Assembly (NCBI GenBank): GCA_017470525.1
Contig: JAFUYM010000042.1
Coordinates: forward strand, 1 to 35,739
Origin: Bacteroidaceae bacterium
GTDB lineage: Bacteria; Bacteroidota; Bacteroidia; Bacteroidales; Bacteroidaceae
Direction: 5' to 3'
Length of the DNA: 35,739 nt
The notes beneath the pieces are model-generated. The model was not told the origin of the DNA. It worked only from the letters and a program-made list of their open reading frames with translations, and ran no database searches. The translations under genes were made by a program, and so were the position numbers. This document shows, piece after piece, positions 1 to 7,075 of this stretch (within the stretch, counting starts at the first letter, position 1; every line of letters starts with the position of its first letter).

Positions 1-140
1 ACCTCAAGTCGCATCGTGGGGTAAGGGGATGGTGGCTACATATTGATGTTGTGCTGTTGCTTTTTACTGAAAGCTGCTACTAACGACTCATAAATCTACC
101 CTTAATCGTGTATTGGATGATAGTTGCGGATTTTAGGTTT
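1..140. repeat. Left copy of terminal inverted repeat
   Basis: Bases 1-140 are an exact reverse complement of 35599-35738; similarity stops abruptly at 140/141. The repeat contains no complete gene. A contig whose two tips share the same ~140 bases usually ends inside a multicopy element such as an insertion sequence, with the shared length set by the assembler word size. Open frames running in from the left edge stop at 22-24, 43-45 and 94-96, which would suit the tail of a transposase followed by a short element end, but I do not recognise the family. Confidence 0.85.
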
Positions 141-249
141 TATAAAAAAAGAAAGCATTTCAAGAAAAATCATGCCTTTCTTCTCAAATATCGAAATATT
201 TTCTTTTATACTTTTTTGTTTTTTTAACCCCAATTACACACAATAACTC

Positions 250-286
250 AAAAAAGGAGATAGAATTTGTTTTCTATCTCTTTTTG
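250..286 (+). terminator. Hairpin with T-tract upstream of the DUF3667 gene
   Basis: AAAAAGGAGATAGAA pairs with TTCTATCTCTTTTT around a short loop and is followed by a T-run, the form of an intrinsic terminator. It would shield the DUF3667 gene from transcription entering from the left repeat. It overlaps the -33 region of that gene's promoter. The rest of 141-300 is AT-rich with no gene visible. Confidence 0.5.
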
Positions 287-297
287 TCGTAACTTTG
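266..297 (+). promoter_or_regulatory. Promoter of the DUF3667 gene, apparently leaderless
   Basis: TTTG at 266-269, a 20-bp spacer, and TAACTTTG at 290-297 fit the Bacteroidetes housekeeping consensus. Only four bases separate the -7 box from the ATG at 302, so the transcript should begin at or within a base or two of the start codon. Confidence 0.6.
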
Positions 298-301
298 TGC
301 C

Positions 302-1150
302 ATGATTCAGAAAAGTTGGAAAGAAAGGTACCGAGAGTTTCGGGAATGGCAGATGCGGCCGTATGAGGTGGCGGCGATGTCGGAAGAGGAGCATGATTGC
401 CCCACATGCCACACCCATTACAAAGGGAATTTCTGCCCCCGCTGCGGACAGTCGGCACGAATCGGAAGGTATTCGTTCACGACGGCACTGCTGAACTTTC
501 TCGACGTGTGGGGCATCGGAAACCGCAGCATGTTCCGCACGTTGCGTGACCTCATCTTGCGTCCCGGATACATGATACGCGACTACCTGAGCGGTATGCA
601 GATGGCGTACTTTCCTCCGTTCCAAATGCTGTTTCTGCTGACCACGCTGTCGTTCATCATCCTTTATGGCGTGAACATTCGCGGCATCACCTACGAGGAC
701 ATACGCCAAGAGGCACTCACACAGATGGAGCAAGCAGGAAGCGAAGACCCCAACAGTGCGGAAGCAGGAATTACGGCATTCAACTGGATTATGGACATAT
801 CCGAACAATACCCCAACCTCGTCTCATTAATTTACATCGGCATCTTCTCATTTTTCCTGTTCCCTTTCTATCGGCACAACAAAGTCATTCCCCACATGCG
901 ATACTCCGAGTTCATGGTGGCCATCATCTACATAGCTAACATGACCTCCCTTTACGAACTGGTTATGATGTTCTTCTGCTGTCCCCTCACTCTCACCAGC
1001 ACCCTCGCCAGCCTGACCGCCATCATCCCCCTCAAACAACTCTCTGGCTTCTCTTGGTTCCGCACCATCTTCACCATTCTCGGTGCCTTCCTCGCCCTGA
1101 TGATTACAGCCACCATTATCATCTCCTGCATTTTCATCATTTTCCTCTAA
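302..1150 (+). CDS. DUF3667 family membrane protein with N-terminal zinc ribbon
   Basis: 282 residues. Near residue 33 it has CPTCH, followed ten residues later by FCPRCGQ, the zinc-ribbon signature of DUF3667 proteins. This is followed by a juxtamembrane segment containing FRTLRDLILRPGYMIRDYL, also typical of the family, and then about four hydrophobic segments (roughly residues 99-123, 173-190, 205-245 and 253-282). The family is common in Bacteroidetes and has no established biochemical role, so the protein is best described as a predicted inner-membrane protein with a cytoplasmic zinc finger. The start is supported by the promoter immediately upstream. It is monocistronic, with a new promoter before the next gene. 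Confidence 0.85.
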   Translation: MIQKSWKERYREFREWQMRPYEVAAMSEEEHDCPTCHTHYKGNFCPRCGQSARIGRYSFTTALLNFLDVWGIGNRSMFRTLRDLILRPGYMIRDYLSGMQMAYFPPFQMLFLLTTLSFIILYGVNIRGITYEDIRQEALTQMEQAGSEDPNSAEAGITAFNWIMDISEQYPNLVSLIYIGIFSFFLFPFYRHNKVIPHMRYSEFMVAIIYIANMTSLYELVMMFFCCPLTLTSTLASLTAIIPLKQLSGFSWFRTIFTILGAFLALMITATIIISCIFIIFL

Positions 1151-1204
1151 ATTTGCAACAAATTTGCAGCATCTTCTTTATTCCTCAAAATTTGTAGCAT
1201 AAAA

Positions 1205-1235
1205 TTTGTAAACCTATTTTTATTTACTACCTTTG
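1205..1235 (+). promoter_or_regulatory. Promoter of the GH10 xylanase gene
   Basis: TTTG at 1205-1208 and TACCTTTG at 1228-1235 are separated by 19 bp, a textbook Bacteroidetes sigma-ABfr promoter. It gives a leader of about 18 nt before the ATG at 1259. Confidence 0.7.
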
Positions 1236-1258
1236 TAACGTTTTTTCAAATAAATAGC

Positions 1259-3829
1259 ATGAAAAAGAAATCATTATTGGCTTTTGTGTTGTCGCTACTG
1301 TTGGCACCTGTGGTGGCACAGAACAACACGATTGATATTAGTGGAGACAACACCGACAAGGGGTACACCTCTTACGACAAGACTTTTTCGATTCCTACAG
1401 GCAGTGTGACAGATGTGAAGATGGCTCGATATTGCTATTTTTCCCCCACTATTACAGGAAGCGGAACGCTGAACCTCTATGCAGGAGGCGAGCGTTGCTA
1501 TCTCGGCACAGCAAAGGGTGCCAGTTGGCCCAATTGGACGAACTTCAAGGGCGACATCCATATCCATCCATTTAAGGAGAACTCGTCGAAGGCTGGTTTT
1601 TATGGGATAGTGATGGCGCATGGCGGAAAATCGTTCTCACCTGAGAATGTGGAGGATGCTGTGAGGTCTGGTAAAGTGAACAACTCGATGGAAAACAGCC
1701 ATGTCACCCTACATGCAGGGGCAGTGCTTTGCTGTGAGGCAAACACAAACGGTGCAGGTTTCCGCATTGGCGAACTGAATACAGAGGCGGGCAGCACAAT
1801 CCAAGGTTATATGAAGAAAAACACGCGAGCCGCTTATTTTCTGGTGGGTGCATTGGGCACAGATGCAACAATAGCAGGAACAATCGCCCCTCCCAGCAAT
1901 AGTGACACCCATCCTGTGGGAATCATCAAAGAGGGAAAGGGCACCTACCGACTGACAGGCAACGAGAACTATCTGACGGGGGCATTGCGTGTGATGGAAG
2001 GCCGTGTACTGGTAAAGAACGACCGTGAGGAGGCTGAAAAGAAGAAACGGAGCGGTGCCTTGGGAGCCAAGACCGACGAAAACGAAGCCATTGCTTTTGT
2101 ATTTGAAGAAGGTGTACTGGGCGGCACAGGGAACATCGGCGGTACGGTGGATAACTATGGAACCATTGAACCTGGTGACGATGCCATCGGCACACTCACC
2201 CTAAAGAATTTTGCCAATGCAGAAAAAAGCACTCATCTCTATGTACGTCCCGCTTCGGTGTTGCGATTCAAGATTGAGTCGGCATCGAACCATGACCAAC
2301 TCGTGGTGAATGGTGCAGTGAAATACCTCAACATGAAGCAAGATTTCTCAACCAGTGACAAGATGCCTCTCATTCAGATTGTACTGGAAAAAGATGCGGG
2401 CGTGAAGGTGGGCGATGAACTTCTGTTGTTGACGGCAAAGAAAAAAGTAGTTCAAACGAGCGACTGGAAATTTGAACTGAAAAAGCCAGAACGATACACT
2501 TGGGAGATTGTGGAACATGAGGAAAATGGTGAATACAATGTGGGCGTTCGCCTTGTGTCGATGAATAATATGGACGACTCCGACCATCCTGATGAGCCAG
2601 ATGACCCCGATGAGGAAGAACGCATGGGCGCTTTCTACGATGACGGCATCGCCGATGCCACAGACCATACAACCCTACGCACTTATGCTGAGCAAAATGG
2701 CAAATTCATCGGAACAGCCATCTCGACATGGAAAAACGACATCACGAACGAAAACCTTGCTGAGACCAAGGAAATCGGTCAGCAGTTCAATATGTTGGTG
2801 GCTGAGAACGAGATGAAGTTTGATGCACTGGAACCATCGCGCGGTACATTCAACTATTGGGGTGCTGACAATCTGGTGAACTATGCCCAACGCAACAACA
2901 TGGCTGTGAGAGGACATTGTCTGGCATGGCATTCGCAGTTGCCCACATGGGTGTCGAGCGACGGCAAGAAGAATGACAAGAACTGGAGCCGTGCAGAAGC
3001 CTTGAAAATTTTGGAAACCCATATCACGAACGTAGTGAAGCACTTTAAGGGAAAGGTGATTGAATGGGATGTGGTAAACGAGTGTTTGAGCGACGACCAA
3101 ACCACAGTGCGCTCGAACCCTGACGGCTATGACCTGCGTGAAAGCGTGTGGACACGTGCCATCGGTGAAGATTTCATCGACTCTGCTTTTGTGTATGCTC
3201 ATCGTGCCGACCCGAATGTTCTGCTCTATCTGAATGACTATGATGTGGAAATGCAAGGAAAGGCGAAGTCGATGGCTTTCTACAATCTCGCCATACGACT
3301 GAAGAACAGTGGCATCCCGATTGATGGCGTAGGACTGCAATGCCACTTCTCGGTGGGCGATGTGGATTCCGTGAAATTGGAAAACACCATCAAGCGTTTT
3401 GCTGACATTGGCTTGAAATGCATCATTACCGAACTGGACATGGGCATTCCTTCCACTTCCACCAGCGACTTGGAGGAACAGGCTCGCAACTACCGTGTCA
3501 TCACCGACATTGTGTTGAACAACGAGAATTGCCCGAACCTCGTTATTTGGGGACTGAAAGACAACAACAGTTGGAGGGAATCTTCTAATCCACTGCTCTA
3601 CAATGCAGGACTCTCTAAAAAACCAGCATGGTATGCAGTACGTTCAGCCTTGCGTCATCGAAAGATAATCAAAGAACAGACAGGCATTCAGCAACGGACA
3701 ACTGAAAACAGGCAACAGACAATGGAACTATATGACTTGGGTGGGCATCGGATTGAAGGTGTTGTGCATCCTGGCATTTACATATTGAATGGGAAGAAAA
3801 TTATCGTTAGCACCAACATGACTTTTTAA
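1259..3829 (+). CDS. Secreted GH10 endo-1,4-beta-xylanase with N-terminal beta-rich domain
   Basis: 856 residues. Residues 1-20 form a signal peptide ending in VVAQ. Residues ~25-430 are beta-rich and contain GNIGGTVDNYGTIEPGD, which resembles autotransporter-type beta-helix strand repeats. An acidic Asp/Glu/Pro linker follows (~436-453). The glycoside hydrolase family 10 domain (~470-805) shows AENEMKFDALEP, GHCLAWHSQLP, the acid/base Glu608 in WDVVNE and the nucleophile Glu725 in ITELDMG, so both catalytic residues are present. The last ~40 residues (YDLGGHR...GIYILNGKK) match the C-terminal tail of many secreted Prevotella/Bacteroides enzymes and probably aid sorting or anchoring. Expected role: cleaving internal xylan bonds outside the cell. 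No susCD pair or other carbohydrate genes adjoin it. Confidence 0.93.
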   Translation: MKKKSLLAFVLSLLLAPVVAQNNTIDISGDNTDKGYTSYDKTFSIPTGSVTDVKMARYCYFSPTITGSGTLNLYAGGERCYLGTAKGASWPNWTNFKGDIHIHPFKENSSKAGFYGIVMAHGGKSFSPENVEDAVRSGKVNNSMENSHVTLHAGAVLCCEANTNGAGFRIGELNTEAGSTIQGYMKKNTRAAYFLVGALGTDATIAGTIAPPSNSDTHPVGIIKEGKGTYRLTGNENYLTGALRVMEGRVLVKNDREEAEKKKRSGALGAKTDENEAIAFVFEEGVLGGTGNIGGTVDNYGTIEPGDDAIGTLTLKNFANAEKSTHLYVRPASVLRFKIESASNHDQLVVNGAVKYLNMKQDFSTSDKMPLIQIVLEKDAGVKVGDELLLLTAKKKVVQTSDWKFELKKPERYTWEIVEHEENGEYNVGVRLVSMNNMDDSDHPDEPDDPDEEERMGAFYDDGIADATDHTTLRTYAEQNGKFIGTAISTWKNDITNENLAETKEIGQQFNMLVAENEMKFDALEPSRGTFNYWGADNLVNYAQRNNMAVRGHCLAWHSQLPTWVSSDGKKNDKNWSRAEALKILETHITNVVKHFKGKVIEWDVVNECLSDDQTTVRSNPDGYDLRESVWTRAIGEDFIDSAFVYAHRADPNVLLYLNDYDVEMQGKAKSMAFYNLAIRLKNSGIPIDGVGLQCHFSVGDVDSVKLENTIKRFADIGLKCIITELDMGIPSTSTSDLEEQARNYRVITDIVLNNENCPNLVIWGLKDNNSWRESSNPLLYNAGLSKKPAWYAVRSALRHRKIIKEQTGIQQRTTENRQQTMELYDLGGHRIEGVVHPGIYILNGKKIIVSTNMTF

Positions 3830-3832
3830 CTC

Positions 3833-4501
3833 ATGACAGAAAAAGATTTTCAAGACTGCCTGACAGAACAGACAGCAACCATTGAACAAATCAGGGTTGC
3901 TGCACACCAACTGCACGAAAGTGTGAATCAGACTTACGGTAAAGTACATCCTTACGGGTTTCACCTTGACATGGTAGCGGCATCAGTTTTCAAGTATGGA
4001 CATTTGGTGTGTGTGGAAGAGCGGGACGTTTTGCCACTGTTATTTGGTTCCTTCTTCCACGACAGCATCGAGGATGCACGACAAACCTACAACGATGTGA
4101 ACAAAATAGCACACCAGTGGATGGGGGACCACCAGGCATACATTGCGACAGAAATCGTATATGCCCTCACCAACGACAAAGGGCGTACACGGGCTGAACG
4201 CGCGGGCGAGAAATATTATCAGGGCATCCGCGAAACACCATACGCTCCTTTCGTAAAACTTGCCGACCGACTTGCCAACCTCACCTACTCGTGCTCCAAC
4301 ACCGACACTGACAACGGACGCATGAAAGCGATTTACCAACGAGAGTTGCCACATTTCCTCGATGCTATCAGCCAAGTGACAAACGACCCTCGTTTCATTC
4401 TGCCCGACGTGATGGTCGATGCCATCCTCGACCTCGTTATCGAAGACAAAGACCGAGAGGAGTACCTTGTCCAAAGAAGGAGATGGCTCAAAAATGGATG
4501 A
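3833..4501 (+). CDS. HD-domain hydrolase related to SpoT/MESH1 alarmone hydrolases
   Basis: 222 residues. Metal-site motifs of RelA/SpoT-type HD hydrolases are visible: FHDSIEDA (HD pair), the following YALTNDKGRTRAER, and FVKLADRLANL, which matches the KLADRLxN motif of SpoT and MESH1. The synthetase and TGS/ACT domains of full-length SpoT are absent, so it resembles a stand-alone small alarmone hydrolase, or a related pyrophosphohydrolase acting on another nucleotide. It starts three bases after the xylanase stop codon and is probably translated from the same message, an unexpected partner for a secreted glycosidase. The substrate cannot be told from sequence. Confidence 0.75.
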   Translation: MTEKDFQDCLTEQTATIEQIRVAAHQLHESVNQTYGKVHPYGFHLDMVAASVFKYGHLVCVEERDVLPLLFGSFFHDSIEDARQTYNDVNKIAHQWMGDHQAYIATEIVYALTNDKGRTRAERAGEKYYQGIRETPYAPFVKLADRLANLTYSCSNTDTDNGRMKAIYQRELPHFLDAISQVTNDPRFILPDVMVDAILDLVIEDKDREEYLVQRRRWLKNG

Positions 4502-4649
4502 CGGGCATAAGATTGTGTCTGAGACTGTCGCTCAATCTCAATCACTAAAATTGTAGCAAGAAGGGCGTCAAAACTAAAGAAATGTGACTTTTTTATGCTA
4601 CAAGGTGGATTTTTTTCATCATAATGTTGGTTGTTTCAAAGAAAGTGCG

Positions 4650-4657
4650 TACTTTTG
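4650..4657 (+). promoter_or_regulatory. Promoter of the aromatic amino acid operon
   Basis: TACTTTTG matches the -7 box; a TTG/TTGG lies at 4627-4630, about 19 bp upstream. Transcription would start near 4663, giving a leader of about 185 nt before pheA that carries the leader peptide and attenuator. The upstream stretch 4502-4640 holds no gene; it has a weak TTGTAGC/GCTACAA inverted repeat (4551-4557, 4597-4603) followed by a T-run. Confidence 0.65.
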
Positions 4658-4680
4658 CAGCGAAAATAAAAAATGAGGCA

Positions 4681-4737
4681 ATGAAATCATTTTACGGCAC
4701 ATACTTTTATTTTTACTTTTACTTTAGCAAAGAGTAA
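4681..4737 (+). CDS. Phe/Tyr-rich leader peptide of the pheA operon
   Basis: An 18-codon open frame encodes MKSFYGTYFYFYFYFSKE, with five Phe and five Tyr codons, eight of them in an unbroken Y-F-Y-F-Y-F-Y-F run (residues 8-15). It lies between the operon promoter and a terminator hairpin, and the operon makes exactly these two amino acids. This is the design of a ribosome-mediated attenuation leader. Its stop codon (4735-4737) is the first triplet of the antiterminator strand, so a ribosome completing the peptide would cover that strand, whereas one stalled in the Phe/Tyr run would leave it free. Confidence 0.88.
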   Translation: MKSFYGTYFYFYFYFSKE

Positions 4738-4819
4738 GAGCGGGAAGTTATGTGTTCAAATTGACAAACGGACAACAAACAAAAGACAACAAGTTTGAAA
4801 CAATATAGCCCCGCTCTTA
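4735..4819 (+). promoter_or_regulatory. Antiterminator stem of the pheA attenuator
   Basis: Bases 4735-4744 (TAAGAGCGGG) are perfectly complementary to 4810-4819 (CCCGCTCTTA). The helix resumes with TTCAAA (4755-4760) against TTTGAA (4794-4799), so two 26-nt arms close over a ~33-nt loop. The 3' arm consumes most of the 5' half of the terminator, making the two structures mutually exclusive. Confidence 0.8.
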
Positions 4820-4834
4820 GGAGTGGGGCTTTTA
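4807..4834 (+). terminator. Intrinsic terminator of the pheA attenuator
   Basis: AGCCCCGCTC (4807-4816) pairs with GAGTGGGGCT (4821-4830) across a four-base loop: ten pairs including one G-T. TTTT follows at 4830-4833. It lies 14 bp before the pheA start and would stop transcription when the antiterminator is not formed. Confidence 0.88.
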
Positions 4835-4847
4835 CATTATATAATAT

Positions 4848-5696
4848 ATGAGAAAGATAGCGATACAAGGAGAGGTGGGCAGTTACCACGATGTGGCAAG
4901 CCACTATTACTTCGAGGGTGAGGACATCGAACTGGTGTGCTGCGACACGTTCGAGGATGTGTTTGAGGAGATGAAGAAGGACTCGAACGTGATTGGCATG
5001 ATGGCGATAGAGAACACGATTGCAGGTTCGCTGCTGCACAACTACGAACTGCTGCGTGACAGCGGCATGCAGATTGTGGGTGAACACAAACTGAGAATCT
5101 CGCACAGCATCATGTGTCTGCCCGACGAGGATTGGGAGGACATCACGGAGGTGAACTCTCACCCTGTGGCGCTGATGCAGTGCCGCAACTTCCTGAAGAA
5201 GCATCCAAACCTGAAGATTGTGGAGACGGACGACACGGCTGGTTCGGCTAAGAACATCAGCGAGAAGGGTCTGAAGGGGCATGCTGCCATCTGCTCGAAG
5301 TTTGCCGCTCCGCTGTATGGCATGAAGATTCTGGAGGAGGGCATCGAGACGAACAAGCACAACTTCACGAGGTTCTTGGTGTTGGCTGACCCTTGGCAAG
5401 CGGAGGAACTGAGTGTGCCAAGCAAGTCGAACAAGGCAAGCATCGTGTTCAGTTTGCCTCACAGCGAGGGTTCGCTCTCTCAGGTGTTGAGCATCTTCTC
5501 GTTCTACAAAATCAACCTGACGAAGATTCAGTCGCTGCCGATTATCGGACGGGAGTGGGAGTATATGTTCTACATCGACGTGATGTATGAGGACTATACA
5601 CGTTACCGCCAAAGCATCGATGCGGTGAGACCGCTGACGAAGCAACTGAAAATATTAGGAGAATATCAAGAAGGAAAAAGCACGATAGAACAATGA
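4848..5696 (+). CDS. pheA: Prephenate dehydratase
   Basis: 282 residues, a monofunctional prephenate dehydratase: it decarboxylates and dehydrates prephenate to phenylpyruvate in Phe synthesis. The two-lobed catalytic domain (~1-185) shows GSYHDVASHYYF, NTIAGSLLHNY, TDDTAGSAKNI and the catalytic Thr motif HNFTRF. A C-terminal ACT domain (~200-275) carries SLPHSEGSLSQVLSIF and KIQSLPI, the Phe-binding regulatory module, so allosteric feedback is expected besides attenuation. No chorismate mutase domain is present here; that activity is fused to the DAHP synthase downstream. The stop overlaps the next start (ATGA). Confidence 0.95.
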   Translation: MRKIAIQGEVGSYHDVASHYYFEGEDIELVCCDTFEDVFEEMKKDSNVIGMMAIENTIAGSLLHNYELLRDSGMQIVGEHKLRISHSIMCLPDEDWEDITEVNSHPVALMQCRNFLKKHPNLKIVETDDTAGSAKNISEKGLKGHAAICSKFAAPLYGMKILEEGIETNKHNFTRFLVLADPWQAEELSVPSKSNKASIVFSLPHSEGSLSQVLSIFSFYKINLTKIQSLPIIGREWEYMFYIDVMYEDYTRYRQSIDAVRPLTKQLKILGEYQEGKSTIEQ

Positions 5697-6856
5697 TACA
5701 GCCAGCAGACAGACTCTCTCTTGTGAGTGAGTATTACTTTTCGAGAAAATTAAAGGAAGTGGCAAAGTTGAACGCGGAGGGCAAGGACATCATCTCGCTT
5801 GCCATCGGTTCGCCCGACATGCCGCCCAGTGCAGAAACCATCGACGTGCTCTGCGAGAACGCCAAACGTGCCGATGCACACGGGTATCAGCCCACGGTGG
5901 GAATCCCCGAACTGAGAAAGGCGATGGCAGGATTCTACCAGCGTTGGTACGGTGTGGAACTCGACCCTGCCACGGAGATTCAGCCGCTCATCGGCAGCAA
6001 GGAGGGCATTCTGCATGTGACCTTGGCTCTGTGCAACCCTGGCGACAAGGTGCTAGTGCCCAATCCGGGCTATCCCACCTACACGTCGCTGAGCAAGATT
6101 CTGGGTCAGGAGGTTGTGAACTACGACCTCTTGGAGAGCAACGGCTGGCAACCTGACTTCGATCAGTTGGAGCAGATGGACTTGACAGGCGTGAAACTGA
6201 TGTGGACGAACTATCCCAACATGCCGACGGGTGGACGTGCCACCCGTGAACTGTACGAGAAGATTGTGGCATTTGCCCAGAAGCACAACATCGTGGTGGT
6301 GAACGACAACCCCTACTCTTTCATTCTGAACAGAGACGAGCACCTGAGCATCCTGCAAGTGCCGGGAGCGAAGGAATGCTGCATCGAGTTCAACTCCATG
6401 TCGAAAAGCCACAACATGCCAGGTTGGCGTGTGGGTATGTTGGCAACCAACAGCACATTCGTACAATGGATTCTGAAAATCAAGAGCAACATCGACTCGG
6501 GCACGTTCCGACCATTACAATTAGCCGCAGCACAGGCATACGAAAACACGGAAGCATGGCACACACACGCAAACATTGAGACTTACGCCACTCGTCGCAA
6601 AATTGCCGAGGAAATCATGACTACCCTCGGCTGCACGTTCGACCCCACGCAGCAAGGCATGTTCCTCTGGGGACACATCCCCGACAGCATTGCCGATGTG
6701 GAGGACTTGACCGAAAAGGTGCTGCACGAGGCTCGTGTGTTCATCACCCCCGGCTTCATCTTTGGCTCGAACGGCAAGCGGTATATCCGCATCTCGCTTT
6801 GTGCCAAAGACGAGAAAATGGAAGAAGCACTTCGTAGAATTAAAGAAGTTTTTTAA
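5693..6856 (+). CDS. Class I/II pyridoxal-phosphate aminotransferase, probably aromatic or aspartate type
   Basis: 387 residues, fold-type I aminotransferase. The PLP-binding Lys lies in FNSMSKSHNMPGWRVGM. Other family motifs are IGSPDMPPS, GSKEGILHVTLAL, NPGYPTYTS and a C-terminal ITPGFIFGSNGKRYIRIS with the substrate-carboxylate Arg. It overlaps pheA by four bases (ATGA), implying translational coupling. In this operon it most plausibly transaminates phenylpyruvate and 4-hydroxyphenylpyruvate to Phe and Tyr. The sequence also resembles LL-diaminopimelate and aspartate aminotransferases, so substrate is inferred from context only. Confidence 0.9.
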   Translation: MIQPADRLSLVSEYYFSRKLKEVAKLNAEGKDIISLAIGSPDMPPSAETIDVLCENAKRADAHGYQPTVGIPELRKAMAGFYQRWYGVELDPATEIQPLIGSKEGILHVTLALCNPGDKVLVPNPGYPTYTSLSKILGQEVVNYDLLESNGWQPDFDQLEQMDLTGVKLMWTNYPNMPTGGRATRELYEKIVAFAQKHNIVVVNDNPYSFILNRDEHLSILQVPGAKECCIEFNSMSKSHNMPGWRVGMLATNSTFVQWILKIKSNIDSGTFRPLQLAAAQAYENTEAWHTHANIETYATRRKIAEEIMTTLGCTFDPTQQGMFLWGHIPDSIADVEDLTEKVLHEARVFITPGFIFGSNGKRYIRISLCAKDEKMEEALRRIKEVF

Positions 6857-6915
6857 CCGCAAGCGGGCGAGAAAGTGAGAGGCATCGAGCGAATTGAAAA
6901 TGAATAAGAGAATTA

Positions 6916-7027
6916 CGCTTCGCGCCTTTAGAAAAACAAGAAAAAACAAAAGAAAACAAAATAAAATATTTTTTCTTATATTTTTTTATTTTCTTTTATT
7001 TTTCTAAAGGCGCATCATCGCGAAGCG
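6916..7027. repeat. Long imperfect inverted repeat inside the aromatic operon
   Basis: CGCTTCGCG (6916-6924) is repeated inverted at 7019-7027, and GCGCCTTTAGAAAAA (6922-6936) is exactly inverted at 6999-7013; five extra bases lie between the right-hand arms. The ~60 bases between are A-rich on the left and T-rich on the right, so the fold continues imperfectly toward the middle. The element fills most of the 219-bp gap between the aminotransferase and DAHP synthase genes. No -7 box is obvious just before the latter. It could be a processing or attenuation hairpin, or an inserted foldback repeat. Confidence 0.75.
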
Positions 7028-7075
7028 CTTGCACGGCAAGAACCGTAAAACCATAGAATTAAAACAAACAACAAT

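Noticed and set aside
2592-2640. GAT/GAC-rich stretch in the xylanase gene as a DNA repeat
   Set aside because: It encodes an Asp/Pro/Glu linker and follows codon usage; no nucleotide-level periodicity beyond that.
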